Source: Limnohabitans sp. (GTDB lineage: Bacteria > Planctomycetota > Phycisphaerae > Phycisphaerales > SM1A02). From it: a stretch of DNA of 10,231 nt. This document shows positions 1 to 6,423 of this stretch, piece by piece. The notes under the pieces were generated by a model. The model saw only the letters and a program-made list of their open reading frames with translations, had not been told where the DNA came from and made no database searches. Both the position numbers and the translations under genes were made by a program. Position 1 is the first letter of the stretch. Each line of letters opens with the position of its first letter. The DNA lies in contig JASGCF010000089.1 of assembly GCA_030054275.1 (NCBI GenBank), positions 1-10,231 of the forward strand, read 5' to 3'.

Positions 1-57
1 CACCGCCGAGACCAGACCCACCCTTCGACCCGCTCACGTCCATGCAAACCGACAGAG

Positions 58-93
58 GCGCCCCGGCTCGTTGCACGCGAGTCGGGGCGCTTT
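58..93 (+). terminator. Probable intrinsic terminator of an upstream gene
   Basis: Bases 58-70 pair with 78-90 to form a 13-bp GC-rich stem with a single G-U wobble and a 7-base loop (71-77). Only TTT (91-93) follows, so the U-tract is short. Those bases can extend the stem with further A-U and G-U pairs to 55-57. The hairpin sits before the enolase start. It probably ends a transcript entering from the left, because no U-rich tail is visible on the opposite strand. No + strand frame has a stop codon in bases 1-57, so if a + strand gene precedes it, that gene ended outside the window. Confidence 0.6.
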
Positions 94-150
94 GCGTTCC
101 ATGAGGTTCTCCGCGGTTTTCCGCCACAAACGCTTCGAACGGCTTTGGTA

Positions 151-164
151 CTCTCTCTCTCTCT
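151..164 (+). repeat. (CT)7 dinucleotide tract in the enolase leader
   Basis: Seven uninterrupted CT units lie directly 5' of the enolase ribosome binding site, with four bases between the tract and GGAGG. Pyrimidine-rich leaders can keep a ribosome binding site unstructured. A short dinucleotide run can also vary in length by slippage, which here would change leader length and not the reading frame. The tract is seen directly; any role is inference. Confidence 0.6.
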
Positions 165-168
165 TCAC

Positions 169-173
169 GGAGG
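169..173 (+). promoter_or_regulatory. Ribosome binding site of enolase (GGAGG)
   Basis: GGAGG lies 8 bases before the ATG at 182. It decides the enolase start against an in-frame TTG at 71, which lies inside the terminator loop. Confidence 0.85.
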
Positions 174-181
174 CCAACCCC

Positions 182-1474
182 ATGCACTTCGCCATCGAAT
201 CCGTTCACGCCCGTCAGATTCTCGATTCTCGCGGTAACCCAACCCTTGAAGCAGAGGTTGTGCTCGAAGGCGGCACGGGTGGTCGTGCTGCGGTGCCCTC
301 TGGCGCTTCAACCGGCGAGCATGAAGCGGTCGAACTGCGCGATGGTGACAAGTCGCGCTGGCTTGGGAAAGGCGTGACCAAGGCGGTCGATCATGTGAAT
401 GACGAAATCGCGCCCGCGATCTTCGGACTTGATGCGACCGACCAAGAGGGAATCGACACGGTGCTCCTTGAACTCGACGGCACCGAGAACAAGTCGCGCC
501 TCGGCGCCAACGCCACGCTTGCCGTCTCGCTTGCGGTCGCACACGCGGCCGCCGCCGCGACGCGCCAGCCGCTCTATCGCTATCTCGGCGGCGTGTCCGC
601 GAAGACGCTGCCTGTTCCCATGATGAACATCCTGAACGGCGGGAAGCACGCAGACTCGACCGTCGACATGCAGGAGTTCATGATCCAACCGTATGGCTTC
701 TTTGATTTCGAGGAGTCGTTGCGTTGCGGAGTTGAGTGCTATCACGCGCTCAAGAAGGTCTTGCACGAGAAGCACCTCTCGACGGCCGTCGGCGACGAAG
801 GTGGCTTCGCACCGAATCTCAAGTCGAACGAAGAGGCGCTCGAACTCATCGCGATCGCGGTCGAGAAGGCGGGCTACAAACTCGGCGAGCAAGTCTTCAT
901 TGCGCTCGATCCCGCGATGAGCGAACTCGCGAACGAAGCGAAAGAGCGCGGCAAAGAAGGCTATTGCTTCTTCAAGTCAAACCCGGATCGCATTGCGACG
1001 AGCGACGAGATCATCGACATGTGGGCGTCGTGGTGCGCGAAGTTCCCGATTGTCTCGATTGAAGATGGCCTTGCTGAGAACGATTGGTCGGGTTGGAAGA
1101 AACTCACCGAGCGACTTGGTTCGAAGATCCAACTCGTCGGCGACGATCTCTTCGTGACCAATCCGAAGTTCTTGCAGAAGGGCATCGACCAAGGCTGCGG
1201 GAACGCGATTCTCGTGAAGGTCAATCAAATCGGAACACTCAGCGAGACATTCGCGGCGGTGAACCTCGCGCACCGCTCGGGCTACCGCGCGATTCTGTCG
1301 CACCGCTCGGGCGAGACCGAGGATTCGACGATCGCCGACATCGCCGTCGCCACCAACTGCGGGCAAATCAAGACGGGCGCGCCGTGCCGTTCGGATCGCA
1401 CCGCGAAGTACAACCAGTTGCTGCGCATCGCCGAGGAACTTGGCGCGAACGGCGTGCTTGCGAAGCGTCGGTGA
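182..1474 (+). CDS. eno: Enolase (phosphopyruvate hydratase)
   Basis: This cytoplasmic glycolytic enzyme interconverts 2-phosphoglycerate and phosphoenolpyruvate, with Mg2+ as cofactor. The 430-residue product has the usual bacterial enolase length. It opens with the family N-terminus (ARQILDSRGNPTLEAEV) and carries GGKHADSTVDMQEFMIQP. The catalytic acid/base Glu in GDEGGFAP is at about E206, and the catalytic Lys in LVKVNQIGTLSET is at K346. Metal ligands fall in IALDPAMSE, SIEDGLAE and LVGDDLF. The family signature LSHRSGETEDSTIAD and the C-terminal TGAPCRSDRTAKYNQLLRI are intact. The ATG at 182 is chosen for its GGAGG spacing and because the protein then begins where enolases begin. The frame stays open upstream to base 2, but that stretch includes a terminator hairpin and has no enolase homology. 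All key residues are present, so I expect an active enzyme. No pathway link to the downstream genes is visible. Confidence 0.97.
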   Translation: MHFAIESVHARQILDSRGNPTLEAEVVLEGGTGGRAAVPSGASTGEHEAVELRDGDKSRWLGKGVTKAVDHVNDEIAPAIFGLDATDQEGIDTVLLELDGTENKSRLGANATLAVSLAVAHAAAAATRQPLYRYLGGVSAKTLPVPMMNILNGGKHADSTVDMQEFMIQPYGFFDFEESLRCGVECYHALKKVLHEKHLSTAVGDEGGFAPNLKSNEEALELIAIAVEKAGYKLGEQVFIALDPAMSELANEAKERGKEGYCFFKSNPDRIATSDEIIDMWASWCAKFPIVSIEDGLAENDWSGWKKLTERLGSKIQLVGDDLFVTNPKFLQKGIDQGCGNAILVKVNQIGTLSETFAAVNLAHRSGYRAILSHRSGETEDSTIADIAVATNCGQIKTGAPCRSDRTAKYNQLLRIAEELGANGVLAKRR

Positions 1475-1520
1475 GCGGGCGTTCAATGTGAAGTTCGTGA
1501 TGTACTTTGTGACTCGCTGC

Positions 1521-1549
1521 TTGACGCGTCAGCAACTCTCGTTCATGCT
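1521..1549 (+). promoter_or_regulatory. Possible promoter for the sigma factor-kinase operon
   Basis: TTGACG (1521-1526) resembles a -35 box. After a 17-base spacer, CATGCT (1544-1549) weakly resembles a -10 box, matching three of six positions. The position, 54-82 bases before the sigma start at 1603, is plausible. The putative -35 overlaps a 10-bp palindrome and the putative -10 overlaps a 16-bp palindrome, as expected for a repressed promoter. This is a motif guess only; planctomycete promoters are poorly defined and the -10 match is poor. Confidence 0.25.
1522..1531. promoter_or_regulatory. Perfect 10-bp palindrome TGACGCGTCA
   Basis: TGACGCGTCA reads the same on both strands. Its centre is 25 bases from that of the larger palindrome at 1544-1559, in the gap between enolase and the sigma factor. 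It could be an operator half of a two-site system. Taken alone it is short enough to occur by chance. Confidence 0.35.
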
Positions 1550-1559
1550 TGCAAGCATG
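1544..1559. promoter_or_regulatory. Perfect 16-bp palindrome, possible operator
   Basis: CATGCTTGCAAGCATG is an exact 16-bp palindrome with no spacer, lying 43 bases before the GTG start of the sigma factor. It has no T-run and would form only a strained hairpin, so it does not look like an enolase terminator. Uninterrupted dyads of this size often bind dimeric regulators. Its placement near the likely promoter of a sigma factor-kinase pair makes an operator plausible. The regulator cannot be named from the sequence. Confidence 0.45.
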
Positions 1560-1602
1560 GCGCAACAAAGCCCTCACAACGGCTCTTTGCAGCGGGCGTC
1601 TC

Positions 1603-2148
1603 GTGGCTGACTCTTCCACGGACACGGGCCTTGCAGTGCTCTATCAGCGACTGCGCGCCATTTGCGCGAAACGCCTGGGTAACGAGCGCATCGAGCACAC
1701 GCTGCAAGCGACGGCTCTGGCCAATGAAGTGTGGCTACGGCTTTTTGAGCGTAATCCCGCGGCGGCGAGTGGTGCAGACCCCACAGGCCGATGGTTCATT
1801 CGGAATGCGGTGGTCACGATTCGCCATGTATTGGTCGATCACGCGCGCGCAAAGCAGCGATTGAAGCGGGGCGGCGGTGCGCTGCGCGGATCCATCGAGC
1901 CAGATCAACTTGAGGGCGAGGGAATTCGCTCCAGCGAGGCAGTGCTCTTGGCAGATGAGTTGCTTTCGGAACTTTCTGTGGCTTCGCCGCTGCAATCTCA
2001 GATCGCGCAACTCCGGTTCTTCGGCGGGCTGACCTTTGCTCAAATTGCGATGGTGACGGGCCTCGACGAAGCGATGGTGCGCCGCGAGTGGAACTTCGCG
2101 CTGCTCTGGCTCGGGAGTCGTCCCGGGACGGCTGGCTGGCTGCCATGA
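1603..2148 (+). CDS. ECF-like RNA polymerase sigma factor (Sigma70_ECF, PF07638 type)
   Basis: This protein probably directs RNA polymerase to a specific regulon. It has 181 residues from the GTG at 1603, close to the usual length for this family. The sigma-2 part spans about residues 10-85, with HTLQATALANEVWLRLF (32-48) and IRHVLVDHARAKQRLKRGGG (73-92), both typical of the planctomycete-rich ECF-like group. The sigma-4 part spans about 115-175, with LRFFGGLTFAQIAMVTGL (137-154) forming the helix-turn-helix and VRREWNFALLWL the closing helix. No anti-sigma factor lies nearby. Instead the stop codon overlaps the start of a Ser/Thr kinase (ATGA), implying one transcript and control by phosphorylation. 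Thr33, Thr37, Thr61 and Thr72 in the sigma-2 part are possible sites, by analogy only. The start is uncertain: no good ribosome binding site precedes GTG 1603, and an alternative TTG at 1549 would add 18 residues lacking family similarity. Confidence 0.88.
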   Translation: MADSSTDTGLAVLYQRLRAICAKRLGNERIEHTLQATALANEVWLRLFERNPAAASGADPTGRWFIRNAVVTIRHVLVDHARAKQRLKRGGGALRGSIEPDQLEGEGIRSSEAVLLADELLSELSVASPLQSQIAQLRFFGGLTFAQIAMVTGLDEAMVRREWNFALLWLGSRPGTAGWLP

Positions 2149-4985
2149 GGTGCGTGTCGCAGGAATTGCGCGAGGAATCTGCTCGAAATGTGCCGCCGGA
2201 AATCTCGAGCGACGCTTGTACGAACATGACGGGTGGGGATGTCGACGAACGGAACTCGCACGCGATCCAGCAGGCCATCGACACGGGCGATGCTCAAGGG
2301 ATCGCATTGGCTGCGATTGCGGCTGCTCCCGACGCTCCGATGGAGGCGATGTACGCCAAAGAGGTTCCTGCCGAACTGCGGGCGCATGTTGAGCGCATGC
2401 TGCATGCCTATCAGCGCGCGCGCGAACTTGAGCGTGCGTTTGTAGACAACAACGGCGCGATCACACAGGCTATTGACGACTTCGTCGATACTCCTGCGCT
2501 CGCGGTCGACCGTGAAATCCCAACCCGCGTCGGAAACTATCGCATCGTGCGCACCTTGGCTGTCAGTGGCGGTTCTGCGGTGTTGCTTGCACAGCAAGAA
2601 TCGCCGATCGAACGCGAGGTTGCCCTCAAACTCATCTTTGAGGACGGCGCCGATCCGCGGGTCGCAACGCGAGTCTCACTCGAGCGACAGATCTTGGCCT
2701 CACTGGAGCATCCGAACATCGCGCGGATCTACGACTTTGGATACGACGAGCGCAATCGGCCGTATCTCGTCATGGAGTATGTGCGGGGAGGTGCCATCGA
2801 CGAGTGGCTTCGGCTTTATCCACTGGGGCCACGCGAAATTGTGCGAGTACTCGTGCTTCCGCTGTGCGCTGCGGTTCGCGCTGCACATGCACGCGGCGTA
2901 CTTCACTGCGACCTCAAATCTTCCAATGTTCTCGTTCAACCGATCGATGGTCAGCCTCATCCAAAAGTGATCGATTTCGGCATCGCACGCGCCATCGCAG
3001 ATCTTCCAGACACATCAGCTGGACTCGTCAACCTTCCAGCCGCGCTGGGCACTTTGCGTTGGATGAGTCCGGAAGCACTTACGCCGGGTGTGGTGCAACT
3101 CGATGTTCAAACCGATGTTTTTGGCCTTGGGCTGATGCTGTATGCGCTTCTCGCCGGACATCCAGCGCGAACCGATGCCACAAGTGATGCAGCGGAAACA
3201 CTGCGATCGATCTTGGAAGATCCGGTCCCGCGATTGGCGAATACGGTTCCGAGTATCTCGCGCGACCTCGACGCTATCGTTGCGAAGGCGTGTGCGCGCG
3301 CACCGACGGATCGTTACAGCACCGTCGAAGCGTTCGTTCACGATCTTGAATTGTGGCTTGCTGGACGCGAAGTTGCTGCGCGGCCTCAGTCGGCAGGCGA
3401 GCGGCTGCGCCGAGGTCTTCTGCGGTATTGGAAGGTGGGCGTTGCCGTTGCCGCACTCATCGTTGCTGCCGCTGCGGCGTTTGAAATCGCAGAGAGCCCG
3501 TCCCGTGCACGCCGAGAAGAACTTGAGGCGCGCGCATCATCCGCACTCGCGTCCGCGCGCATGCTGCGTGTTGCTGCGGGAAGATCTGCCGAACGCGATC
3601 AGCACATCGAGATCGCGTTGGACGCGGCCTCCGCGCTTCTGGCCGTTGCACCTGATGCTGTGTCTGTTCGGGTGCTTCGGGATGCTGCACTTGAGGAAGC
3701 GATTCTGGCCAGAATTGGCCGAAATGAGCGCACTTCGCCGGAGGTCATTCGACTCATCGACGCATTGCTTGCGTTGCGCGAACAAGCGGCGGCCGAGTCG
3801 GAAAGCCCCCAAACGCTTGAACGACTTTCTGTCGCGTTGGCCTACAAAGCAGACACAGTACTCGGGACACCCGCACTTGCTGCCGTTGAACTTCGACAAC
3901 TCGCGCTCGACGAAGAGTTGCATGCGCGATTTCCAAACGAACGGCTCTACGCAGACAATCTCAGTTGGACATACCAACGCGTCCACGATGGAGTGTGGCA
4001 TCGAGGTGAACGCGAACTTGCGCTTGAGTACCTGCACCGCTCTGATGCAATCGCGCAGCAACTCTTGGCGCAATATCCGCGCACCGCGGGATCGCTCTAC
4101 ACAGCGGCCGCAGCAGCGTGGTACGAGGCGTTTGCGCTTGAGACAGAGGGCCGGACAGACGACGCGGTCGCAGCGGCTTCCCGCGCGCGCGCCTTGGCCA
4201 CGGAGTTACTTCGTCTTGATCCGACGCATATTCGTGGCGCGACCTTTCTCTTTCGAGCAGCAATTTCAGAAGCAGACATTGAAGTCGAGAGCGGTCGCGC
4301 CCTGCGCGCAACAGAAGTGCTTGCAGAAGCGCGTGCGATCGCAGCGCCGATTGTGGCGCTTGAGCGTGGATCTGGCTTCTTTGGATTTCCCATCGCGGAG
4401 TCGTGGAATCTTGAGGCGAACGCGTGGCTGACGCTTGGTGAAGTTGATCGCGCAGAGTTTGCTTCAGATATGTTGCGCCAGGAAATTGCACGCGAACGCG
4501 AGGGAATGGCGCGTTCGGGTGCACTGGTCAGTTTCACAACGGCAGAGCAGGGCTTGCGCATTCGACTCGCGCTTCGTCGTGGGCAGTACGAGTTGGCAAG
4601 TTCGCAACTTGACGCACTGATCGTGTCCTCTTCACGAGAGGCGCTTGCGGATCGCGGTTGGGCGCTTGACGAAGTCGCACATCAATTGTTTGAGCAGCGT
4701 GCGATGGTCGAGTGCTCACAAAACGCGTTGGATGTGATCGCCGCTGCAGCGTCCGCGCTTGATGTGGAACTTGCTGCGATCGAAGCGACCGAACGCGACA
4801 GCCAACCGCCGCGAGCATCGCGTCTTGCGCTTGAGATATTGCTCGGGCGACGAGATGCGCAGGCTTTTCTGGCGGACGCCAAGCGTCGTCACCCAGCCCA
4901 TAGCCCTCGCGACGAGCGGAACTTACGGCGACTTGAACGGATGTCAGCGCGCATCCCAGAGCGCGTTCGCGACGCATCGCGTTGA
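2145..4985 (+). CDS. Transmembrane Ser/Thr protein kinase with helical TPR-like C-terminus
   Basis: This 946-residue kinase probably regulates the sigma factor encoded just upstream. A helical N-terminal region spans residues 1-128. The kinase domain spans about 130-405, with the ATP-anchoring Lys in VALKLIF (K162), an alpha-C Glu in SLERQIL, the catalytic loop HCDLKSSN (H254-N261, with D256, K258 and N261), the metal-binding DFG (D277), a WMSPE segment in place of APE, and TDVFGLG. Two features are unusual: the glycine-rich loop reads LAVSGGSAVLLA, so the three canonical GxGxxG glycines are not in place, and HRD is HCD. One hydrophobic helix at about 430-446 precedes roughly 500 residues rich in Ala, Leu, Glu and Arg that look like helical repeats of TPR type, probably on the far side of the membrane. 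ATG 2145 is chosen for the ATGA overlap with the sigma stop. Upstream GTG 2088 lies deep in the sigma gene, and ATG 2226 is an internal alternative. The essential Lys, Asp, Asn and Asp residues remain, so activity is likely but not certain. Confidence 0.92.
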   Translation: MRCVSQELREESARNVPPEISSDACTNMTGGDVDERNSHAIQQAIDTGDAQGIALAAIAAAPDAPMEAMYAKEVPAELRAHVERMLHAYQRARELERAFVDNNGAITQAIDDFVDTPALAVDREIPTRVGNYRIVRTLAVSGGSAVLLAQQESPIEREVALKLIFEDGADPRVATRVSLERQILASLEHPNIARIYDFGYDERNRPYLVMEYVRGGAIDEWLRLYPLGPREIVRVLVLPLCAAVRAAHARGVLHCDLKSSNVLVQPIDGQPHPKVIDFGIARAIADLPDTSAGLVNLPAALGTLRWMSPEALTPGVVQLDVQTDVFGLGLMLYALLAGHPARTDATSDAAETLRSILEDPVPRLANTVPSISRDLDAIVAKACARAPTDRYSTVEAFVHDLELWLAGREVAARPQSAGERLRRGLLRYWKVGVAVAALIVAAAAAFEIAESPSRARREELEARASSALASARMLRVAAGRSAERDQHIEIALDAASALLAVAPDAVSVRVLRDAALEEAILARIGRNERTSPEVIRLIDALLALREQAAAESESPQTLERLSVALAYKADTVLGTPALAAVELRQLALDEELHARFPNERLYADNLSWTYQRVHDGVWHRGERELALEYLHRSDAIAQQLLAQYPRTAGSLYTAAAAAWYEAFALETEGRTDDAVAAASRARALATELLRLDPTHIRGATFLFRAAISEADIEVESGRALRATEVLAEARAIAAPIVALERGSGFFGFPIAESWNLEANAWLTLGEVDRAEFASDMLRQEIAREREGMARSGALVSFTTAEQGLRIRLALRRGQYELASSQLDALIVSSSREALADRGWALDEVAHQLFEQRAMVECSQNALDVIAAAASALDVELAAIEATERDSQPPRASRLALEILLGRRDAQAFLADAKRRHPAHSPRDERNLRRLERMSARIPERVRDASR

Positions 4986-5043
4986 TTTTCTAAATTTCGC
5001 CGATTTTCTGCCGCTTCACAGCGCGGCTGTCGCTTCCCGATGA

Positions 5044-5068
5044 CCCGCGGAATCTTCCCCCGCGGAAT
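5044..5068 (+). repeat. Direct repeat CCCGCGGAAT with palindromic core in a leader
   Basis: CCCGCGGAAT occurs at 5044-5053 and again at 5059-5068, a 15-base period. The core CCGCGG is self-complementary, so the two copies can pair as a 6-bp GC stem around a 9-base loop, just before the GGAGG of the next gene. It could tune translation or be a tandem protein binding site. Either role is inference. Confidence 0.45.
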
Positions 5069-5070
5069 TC

Positions 5071-5075
5071 GGAGG
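5071..5075 (+). promoter_or_regulatory. Ribosome binding site (GGAGG) choosing the start at 5082
   Basis: GGAGG lies 6 bases before the second ATG of an ATGATG pair and 3 bases before the first (5079). The spacing favours 5082 and argues against an in-frame ATG at 5040. Confidence 0.75.
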
Positions 5076-5081
5076 TTCATG

Positions 5082-6350
5082 ATGACTGCTGTTGCGAGAT
5101 TGATGGTGGTGCGTTGTCTGTTGCCTGTATGGACTGCGTTCTTTGCCGTGGCTACGGCGTTTGCGCAGTATTCGGTTCCCTCCAATGGTGGTGACGGAGT
5201 CTTCGCGCCGGCGACCAGCATCGAGATCGACCTCTCGAAAGCGCGCACGGGAAACTGGAACGACGCCGTCCCGCCAGGTAGTGATGGCGATGGTCCATTC
5301 GCCGGGCGTGGCGTCTATGACGCTGAGCAATGGCTCATTGTGTTTCACTACGAGTCGATCAATATCCCGGTTGGAGTCACGGTCACCTTCAAGAACCATC
5401 CGAAGAATGCTCCGGTGGTTTGGCTGGTGCAAGGTGATGTGGTGATCAACGGGCGCGTGGATGTTTCCGGCAGAACCGGAACAACGGATGGACAGCATGG
5501 CGTGCCGGGACCGGGAGGCTTCGCTGGTTCTCGATGGGCTGGCAACCAGTTCACCGGTGGATTTGGTCCGGGGGCAGGTGCGTCCCAAACTCAGGGTTAC
5601 GAGTCTGTCGTCTCAGCGATCTCGAACTATGGCAACAGTGCGTGCTTCCCGCTCATCGGCGGTTCTGGGGCTGGCATGCACTTTCCGAACTGGTCGTCCG
5701 GCGGAGGGGGTGGCGCGATACTCATCGCCTCGCAGTCGAAGATCTCTGTGAACGAACCAGCAGGATCAAGTGCTCGTGGAATCCTCGCGAACGGTGGTTG
5801 GTTGAGCGGCTATGTCGGGAGTTATCAATACTCTAGTGCAGGCATGATCCGGCTCGCAGCTCCAATCGTCGAAGTGTTCGGGCGTGTGGAGGCGCGCACG
5901 GTTGGTGGATCGCTCAATGCGCAGCGCGAGGGAAGAATCCGTGTCGAAGCAACGACCGTGCGGGGAGGAAACTTTGGCTCGCGCTTCACACTGGGCGAAC
6001 TTGGAAGTCAACTCAAGTTTCTTCGTGACGCGGACACGCCAACGGTGAAAGTGGTCGAAGTCAATAGCGCCTCGGTTTCACCAGATCCGGATTCGTTTGT
6101 CATGGCTGGCTTCAACCAGTCGCTGCCAACGGTGTCGAGCACACAAGTCACGATCCGTGTGGAGTGTCGCAATGTGCCCGCGAATGCAACGGTCGTCGTG
6201 TACCTCAGATCCACCGAGACTCCTTGGTCGACAACATTGACGGCGACGCGCGAGAGCGGTGATGACGCCCTCTCCATCTGGCGTGTTGCGGGGACGCTCG
6301 GCATCCAAGAAGGACGCTGCACGGTCCAAGCGAAGGCAACGCTGCCCTAA
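5082..6350 (+). CDS. Secreted glycine-rich, probable beta-helix surface protein
   Basis: I do not recognise a named family. The 422-residue product begins with a Sec signal peptide: Arg6 and Arg11, a hydrophobic core, and AFA before Q29. After cleavage it is rich in Gly, Ser and Val. A phrase of the form VVWLVQGDVVINGRVDVSGR is followed by Gly-rich loops. GGGGGAILIAS (207-217), AGMIRLAAPIVEVFGRVEA (253-271) and GRIRVEA (284-290) form a recurring pattern of short beta strands and Gly turns. I associate this pattern with beta-helix-like extracellular proteins of planctomycetes and myxobacteria, from memory. The last 95 or so residues look like a separate Ig-like beta domain. No membrane anchor, sorting motif or catalytic motif is visible, so a structural or adhesive surface role is the best guess. 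It lies 96 bases after the kinase and 73 bases before another secreted protein on the same strand, so co-regulation is possible. Confidence 0.85.
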   Translation: MTAVARLMVVRCLLPVWTAFFAVATAFAQYSVPSNGGDGVFAPATSIEIDLSKARTGNWNDAVPPGSDGDGPFAGRGVYDAEQWLIVFHYESINIPVGVTVTFKNHPKNAPVVWLVQGDVVINGRVDVSGRTGTTDGQHGVPGPGGFAGSRWAGNQFTGGFGPGAGASQTQGYESVVSAISNYGNSACFPLIGGSGAGMHFPNWSSGGGGGAILIASQSKISVNEPAGSSARGILANGGWLSGYVGSYQYSSAGMIRLAAPIVEVFGRVEARTVGGSLNAQREGRIRVEATTVRGGNFGSRFTLGELGSQLKFLRDADTPTVKVVEVNSASVSPDPDSFVMAGFNQSLPTVSSTQVTIRVECRNVPANATVVVYLRSTETPWSTTLTATRESGDDALSIWRVAGTLGIQEGRCTVQAKATLP

Positions 6351-6411
6351 GCACACTGTTGCATCTCGTGAGAGTGCAGATGGATTGATCGGAAGTTGTC
6401 GCTTCTTGAAT

Positions 6412-6423
6412 GAGGAACTCCTC
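6412..6423 (+). promoter_or_regulatory. Ribosome binding site inside an inverted repeat
   Basis: GAGGA (6412-6416) sits 7 bases before the ATG at 6424 and fixes that start. The bases directly after it, TCCTC (6419-6423), are its exact complement across a 2-base gap. The loop is too small for an intact 5-bp hairpin, but partial pairing or pairing between transcripts could reduce access to the site. Confidence 0.6.

Noticed and set aside
71..181. In-frame N-terminal extension of enolase from a TTG at 71
   Set aside because: The TTG lies in the loop of a strong terminator hairpin. The extension has no enolase similarity, and GGAGG is correctly spaced for the ATG at 182.
2088..2144. Earlier GTG start for the kinase
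   Set aside because: It would place 57 bases deep inside the sigma factor's sigma-4 coding region. The ATGA overlap at 2145 is the usual coupling arrangement.
1735..2307. Minus-strand open frame antisense to the sigma factor
   Set aside because: It has no recognisable domain or ribosome binding site, and the + strand reading shows clear sigma factor motifs.
3142..4431. Long + strand open frame (429 codons) within the kinase gene
   Set aside because: It is a different frame from the kinase, very rich in Arg and Ser, and has no domain motif. This is typical of a shadow in GC-rich coding sequence.
5018..5030. Hairpin ACAGC-GCG-GCTGT after the kinase as a terminator
   Set aside because: The stem is only 5 bp with a 3-base loop and no T-run, too weak to call a terminator.
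6361..6378. Hairpin in the gap after the Gly-rich gene as a terminator
   Set aside because: The stem needs a bulge, has a 2-base loop and is not followed by a T-run.
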